Shown here: positions 7,087-8,659 of the stretch, piece by piece
How the letters are laid out: every line of letters begins with the position of its first letter
Numbering within the stretch: position 1 is the first letter of the stretch
From: Pseudomonadota bacterium
GTDB taxonomy: Bacteria; Myxococcota; Myxococcia; Myxococcales; Myxococcaceae
Direction: 5' to 3'
Length of the DNA stretch: 8,659 nt
NCBI GenBank assembly: GCA_023424585.1
Contig: JAFADT010000044.1
Location: 1-8,659, forward strand
Program-made: the position numbers and the translations under genes
The notes under the pieces: generated by a model
Databases searched by the model: none
Seen by the model: the letters and a program-made list of their open reading frames with translations, nothing else
Told to the model about the DNA's origin: nothing

Positions 7087-7863
7087 ATGCCGGAGTTCAA
7101 GGTCGAGGCCCGCGGGGCCATCGAGATCTGGACCATCGACGGGGAGAGCCGCCGCAACGCCATCAGCCGCGCGATGCACCAGGAGCTGGACGCGCTCGTC
7201 TCCCGCGTGTCCTCCAGCCGCGCCGTGCGCGCCGTCATCCTCACCGGCGCGGGCGACAAGGCCTTCTGCGCGGGCGCGGACCTGAAGGAGCGCACCACCA
7301 TGTCGGAGGACGAGGTGCGCGCCTTCCTCAACGGCCTGCGCGTCACCCTGCGCGCCATCGAGAAGAGCGACTGCGTCTTCATCGCCGCCATCAACGGCGC
7401 GGCCTTCGGCGGCGGCACGGAGCTGGCCCTGGCGTGCGACCTGCGCGTCGCCTCGCCCGCCACGGAGATGGGCCTCACGGAGGTGAAGCTGGGAATCATC
7501 CCCGGCGGCGGCGGCACGCAGCGGCTGGCGCGGCTGATCGGCCCCGGGCGCGCCAAGGACCTCATCCTCACCGCCCGGCGCGTCAACGCGGCGGAGGCCT
7601 TCAGCATCGGGCTGGTGAACCGGCTGGCCCCGGAGGGACACCTGCTGGAGGTCGCCTTCCAGCTCGCGGAGGCCGTGGTGGAGAACGCCCCCGTGGCCGT
7701 GGCCACCGCCAAGCACGCCATCGACGAGGGCACCGGCCTGGAGCTGGAGGACGCGCTGGCGCTGGAGCTTGAGAAGTACGAGGAGGTGCTCAAGACGGAG
7801 GACCGGCTGGAAGGGCTCCGCGCCTTCGCGGAGAAGCGTCCCCCCGTCTATAAAGGCCGCTAG
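7087..7863 (+). CDS. liuC: LiuC, 3-methylglutaconyl-CoA hydratase / HMG-CoA dehydratase (crotonase family)
   Basis: Interconverts 3-methylglutaconyl-CoA and 3-hydroxy-3-methylglutaryl-CoA: hydration in leucine breakdown, dehydration in the myxobacterial alternative route from HMG-CoA to isovaleryl-CoA. It has 258 residues, normal for a crotonase. The N-terminus [10 protein letters not shown] and the end PPVYKGR closely resemble M. xanthus LiuC as I remember it. Crotonase landmarks: [10 protein letters not shown] (18-27); CAGADLKER (61-69), which provides one oxyanion-hole amide; [21 protein letters not shown] (100-120) with the second oxyanion region near G109-G110 and catalytic E112; and [18 protein letters not shown] (130-147) with the second catalytic glutamate E132. 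Both glutamates being present supports a hydratase/dehydratase rather than an isomerase. ATG 7087 is preceded by GGGGAG; the frame is open further upstream but would run into the divergent gene. It is transcribed alone here and ends 81 nt before a convergent gene. Confidence 0.96.
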   Translation: MPEFKVEARGAIEIWTIDGESRRNAISRAMHQELDALVSRVSSSRAVRAVILTGAGDKAFCAGADLKERTTMSEDEVRAFLNGLRVTLRAIEKSDCVFIAAINGAAFGGGTELALACDLRVASPATEMGLTEVKLGIIPGGGGTQRLARLIGPGRAKDLILTARRVNAAEAFSIGLVNRLAPEGHLLEVAFQLAEAVVENAPVAVATAKHAIDEGTGLELEDALALELEKYEEVLKTEDRLEGLRAFAEKRPPVYKGR

Positions 7864-7878
7864 GGCCCCCGAAAGCGA

Positions 7879-7923
7879 CAGGGGCGGCAGGCCCGCGGTT
7901 GCCCGCGGACCGTGCGGCCCCTG
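7879..7923. terminator. nested inverted repeats between convergent liuC and YtxH-family genes
   Basis: CAGGGGC (7879-7885) pairs perfectly with GCCCCTG (7917-7923), and inside it CCGCGG (7893-7898) pairs with CCGCGG (7903-7908) around a TTGC loop. The structure begins 15 nt after the liuC stop and ends 21 nt before the stop of the opposite gene, a good place for a two-way 3' end. No T-run follows on either strand, so termination by this element alone is uncertain. Confidence 0.4.
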
Positions 7924-7944
7924 CGCGCCACCCTCCACTCGACG

Positions 7945-8325
7945 TCAGGCGCTCGCGGTCTTCTCGCCGCCGATGTTCACGCCCTGCTTGTTGATGTAGC
8001 CCATCGCCTTGTCCTTGACGGTGGTGCGCAGCTCCGTGCCGCGGCTCGGGGCCAGGAGCAGGGCCACCACGCTGCCCGCGGCGGCGCCCAGGAGGAACGC
8101 CCCCAGGCCGCCCAGGCCCGCGCGCGCCGGCTTGTACGTCGTCAACCCCACATAGCGCAGCGCGTCGTCCGGGTCGAACCGGTCCCAGGACTTCCGGGCC
8201 GCCTTGCCGGCCTTGTCCGCGTACTCGGGGAGCTGGTCGAGCAGCTGGTGCGCCAGGAACTGGCGGTACAGCTTGCTCTTGGCCAATGCCTTCGCCTGCC
8301 ACGTCGCCTTCTTCGCTCTGAACAT
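7945..8325 (-). CDS. small YtxH-family membrane protein
   Basis: A protein of 126 residues from ATG at 8325, chosen because AGGAGG sits five bases upstream. The frame is open for another 73 codons but that part is Pro/Arg-rich and has no better start. Residues 1-66 are polar with many Lys and Arg (AKKATWQAKALAKSK near the start). One hydrophobic Gly/Ala-rich helix follows at about 70-92, then LLLAPSRGTELR (89-100), the hallmark of YtxH-like proteins, and a short polar tail (101-126). YtxH proteins are often linked to general stress in Gram-positive bacteria, but their biochemical role is unknown, and I infer none here beyond single-pass membrane anchoring. The gene converges on liuC and is divergent from the carboxylase gene, with 217 nt between the two starts. 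Confidence 0.85.
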   Translation of the reverse strand: MFRAKKATWQAKALAKSKLYRQFLAHQLLDQLPEYADKAGKAARKSWDRFDPDDALRYVGLTTYKPARAGLGGLGAFLLGAAAGSVVALLLAPSRGTELRTTVKDKAMGYINKQGVNIGGEKTASA

Positions 8326-8330
8326 GGATC

Positions 8331-8336
8331 CCTCCT
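8331..8336 (-). promoter_or_regulatory. ribosome binding site of the YtxH-family gene
   Basis: Reads AGGAGG on the minus strand, a full Shine-Dalgarno match, with a five-base spacer GATCC to the ATG at 8325. It is the strongest such site in the window and decides the start against the much longer open frame. Confidence 0.85.
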
Positions 8337-8381
8337 GGGCCGGATGCGGTTCAACGGGTCGAGCGTGGCCCGCCTGGGTGC

Positions 8382-8435
8382 ACACCCCCCGTGCGACATG
8401 AAGGTAGGCAGGGAGGCCCCTGGCGACACCCCCCG
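8382..8435. repeat. direct repeat pair ACACCCCCCG, 44 nt apart
   Basis: Two identical 10-mers at 8382-8391 and 8426-8435. The offset is near four helical turns, so the copies would face the same side of the DNA. The first copy overlaps a GGGTG/CACCC inverted repeat and the second overlaps the 12-nt palindrome. In DNA this GC-rich a C-run repeat can also arise by chance. Confidence 0.35.
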
Positions 8436-8445
8436 GAGCGCTCCG
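8434..8445. repeat. perfect 12-nt palindrome CGGAGCGCTCCG
   Basis: The sequence equals its own reverse complement over 12 bases; the match stops at the next base on each side. It lies 98 nt before the carboxylase ATG and 109 nt before the YtxH-family ATG. Such symmetry in a divergent promoter region suits a dimeric repressor or activator site, but no regulator is encoded in the window. Confidence 0.35.
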
Positions 8446-8493
8446 CCGTGGCTCCATGCGTCGTCCGTTGGACGGCACGGCTGGCGGCAGGAG

Positions 8494-8508
8494 TGGCAAG
8501 AAGGCAGC
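8494..8508 (+). promoter_or_regulatory. weak candidate sigma-54 promoter for the carboxylase gene
   Basis: TGGCAAGAAGGCAGC keeps the GG-N10-GC spacing and matches 8 of 11 fixed positions of the -24/-12 consensus (TGGCACG-N4-TTGC). A start about 12 nt after it would leave a leader of about 20-25 nt before the ATG at 8543. The -12 part is weak (CAGC for TTGC), and GG-N10-GC is frequent by chance at this base composition. Confidence 0.15.
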
Positions 8509-8542
8509 CAGGCCTGGGGTTTCTTGGTATGGGACGACGGCC

Positions 8543-8659
8543 ATGTCCTCAGATCAGAAACTGCTCGAGAAGCTCTCCCAGGTGGAGAAGGGCGGCGCGC
8601 CCAAGTACCACGCGAAGAACGCGGAGACGGGCAAGCTCTTCGCGCGCGAGCGCATCCGG
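8543..8659 (+). CDS. acyl-CoA carboxylase beta (carboxyltransferase) subunit, N-terminal fragment; probably methylcrotonyl-CoA carboxylase
   Basis: Only the first 39 residues are inside the window; the frame is open at the right edge. The fragment has LLEKLSQVEKGG (7-18) and then a GKLFARERIR stretch (30-39). This is the conserved N-terminal block of biotin-dependent carboxyltransferase beta subunits, which often reads RGKLxARERI followed by a Leu-rich LLD motif just beyond the edge. ATG 8543 has GGGA eight bases upstream. Family members act on propionyl-, acetyl-, methylcrotonyl- or geranyl-CoA, and this short piece cannot tell them apart. The neighbouring liuC and HMG-CoA lyase genes favour methylcrotonyl-CoA carboxylase (LiuB-like), the step directly before LiuC. 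Its biotin-carrying partner should lie downstream. Confidence 0.75.
   Translation, partial: MSSDQKLLEKLSQVEKGGAPKYHAKNAETGKLFARERIR

Larger units (their letters stand above)
8326..8542. promoter_or_regulatory. 217-nt divergent intergenic region with palindrome and repeats
   Basis: The region separates the YtxH-family gene (-) from the carboxylase gene (+) and should hold both promoters. It contains a near-palindrome GGGTG-CA-CACCC (8376-8387), a direct repeat of ACACCCCCCG (8382-8391 and 8426-8435, 44 nt apart), and a perfect 12-nt palindrome (8434-8445). I see no further gene in it. Confidence 0.55.

Noticed and set aside
5006..7285. 759-codon open frame on the + strand opposite the Tim44-like gene
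   Set aside because: Its translation is dominated by His, Arg, Ala, Leu and Val with no recognisable domain. The opposite strand encodes clear zinc ribbons and Tim44/TerB-like domains, so this is a GC-rich antisense shadow.
8326..8544. 73-residue N-terminal extension of the YtxH-family protein
   Set aside because: It has a Pro/Arg-rich composition and would overlap the divergent carboxylase ATG; AGGAGG before the internal ATG decides the start.
1..8659. CRISPR arrays, tRNA/rRNA genes, insertion sequences or attachment sites
   Set aside because: No regularly spaced repeats, cloverleaf-like stretches, transposase motifs or terminal inverted repeats were seen on reading either strand.

Overview
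The window is GC-rich, densely packed bacterial chromosome with strong G/C preference at third codon positions, short gaps, GTG starts and purine-rich ribosome binding sites. The protein set points to a myxobacterium of the Myxococcus/Corallococcus/Pyxidicoccus group. The main reason is that the enoyl-CoA hydratase-like protein at 7087-7863 closely matches what I remember of Myxococcus xanthus LiuC. No RNA gene, CRISPR array, insertion sequence or phage gene is visible, so this looks like core chromosome rather than an island.

Left part (1-4978, all + strand). Five genes run in one direction with short gaps: the C-terminal part of an RND/MMPL-type membrane exporter, a PAP2-superfamily membrane phosphatase/phosphotransferase overlapping its stop codon, a class I/II PLP aminotransferase, a small SAM-dependent methyltransferase, and HMG-CoA lyase. 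Spacings (overlap, 61, 13 and 20 nt) fit one transcript or two. Function suggests two parts: membrane lipid handling (exporter plus PAP2), then amino-acid/acyl-CoA metabolism (aminotransferase to HMG-CoA lyase).

Middle part (5003-6982, - strand). One large gene converges on the HMG-CoA lyase gene. It encodes a membrane-anchored protein with a Gly-rich N-terminus, two tandem copies of a Tim44-like domain followed by a four-Cys zinc ribbon, and a C-terminal TerB-like helical domain. It is the least understood protein here.

Right part (7087-8659). liuC is divergent from the Tim44-like gene. A small YtxH-family membrane protein gene converges on liuC and is itself divergent from the start of an acyl-CoA carboxylase beta subunit gene, probably the methylcrotonyl-CoA carboxylase subunit, which runs off the right edge.

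How the genes fit together. Carboxylase, LiuC and HMG-CoA lyase are consecutive steps of leucine/isovalerate breakdown: methylcrotonyl-CoA to 3-methylglutaconyl-CoA to HMG-CoA to acetyl-CoA plus acetoacetate. In myxobacteria LiuC also works in the dehydrating direction, in an alternative route from HMG-CoA to isovaleryl-CoA, the primer for iso-branched fatty acids. HMG-CoA lyase and LiuC would then compete for the same intermediate. The Tim44-like and YtxH genes are interleaved with this pathway without an obvious metabolic role.
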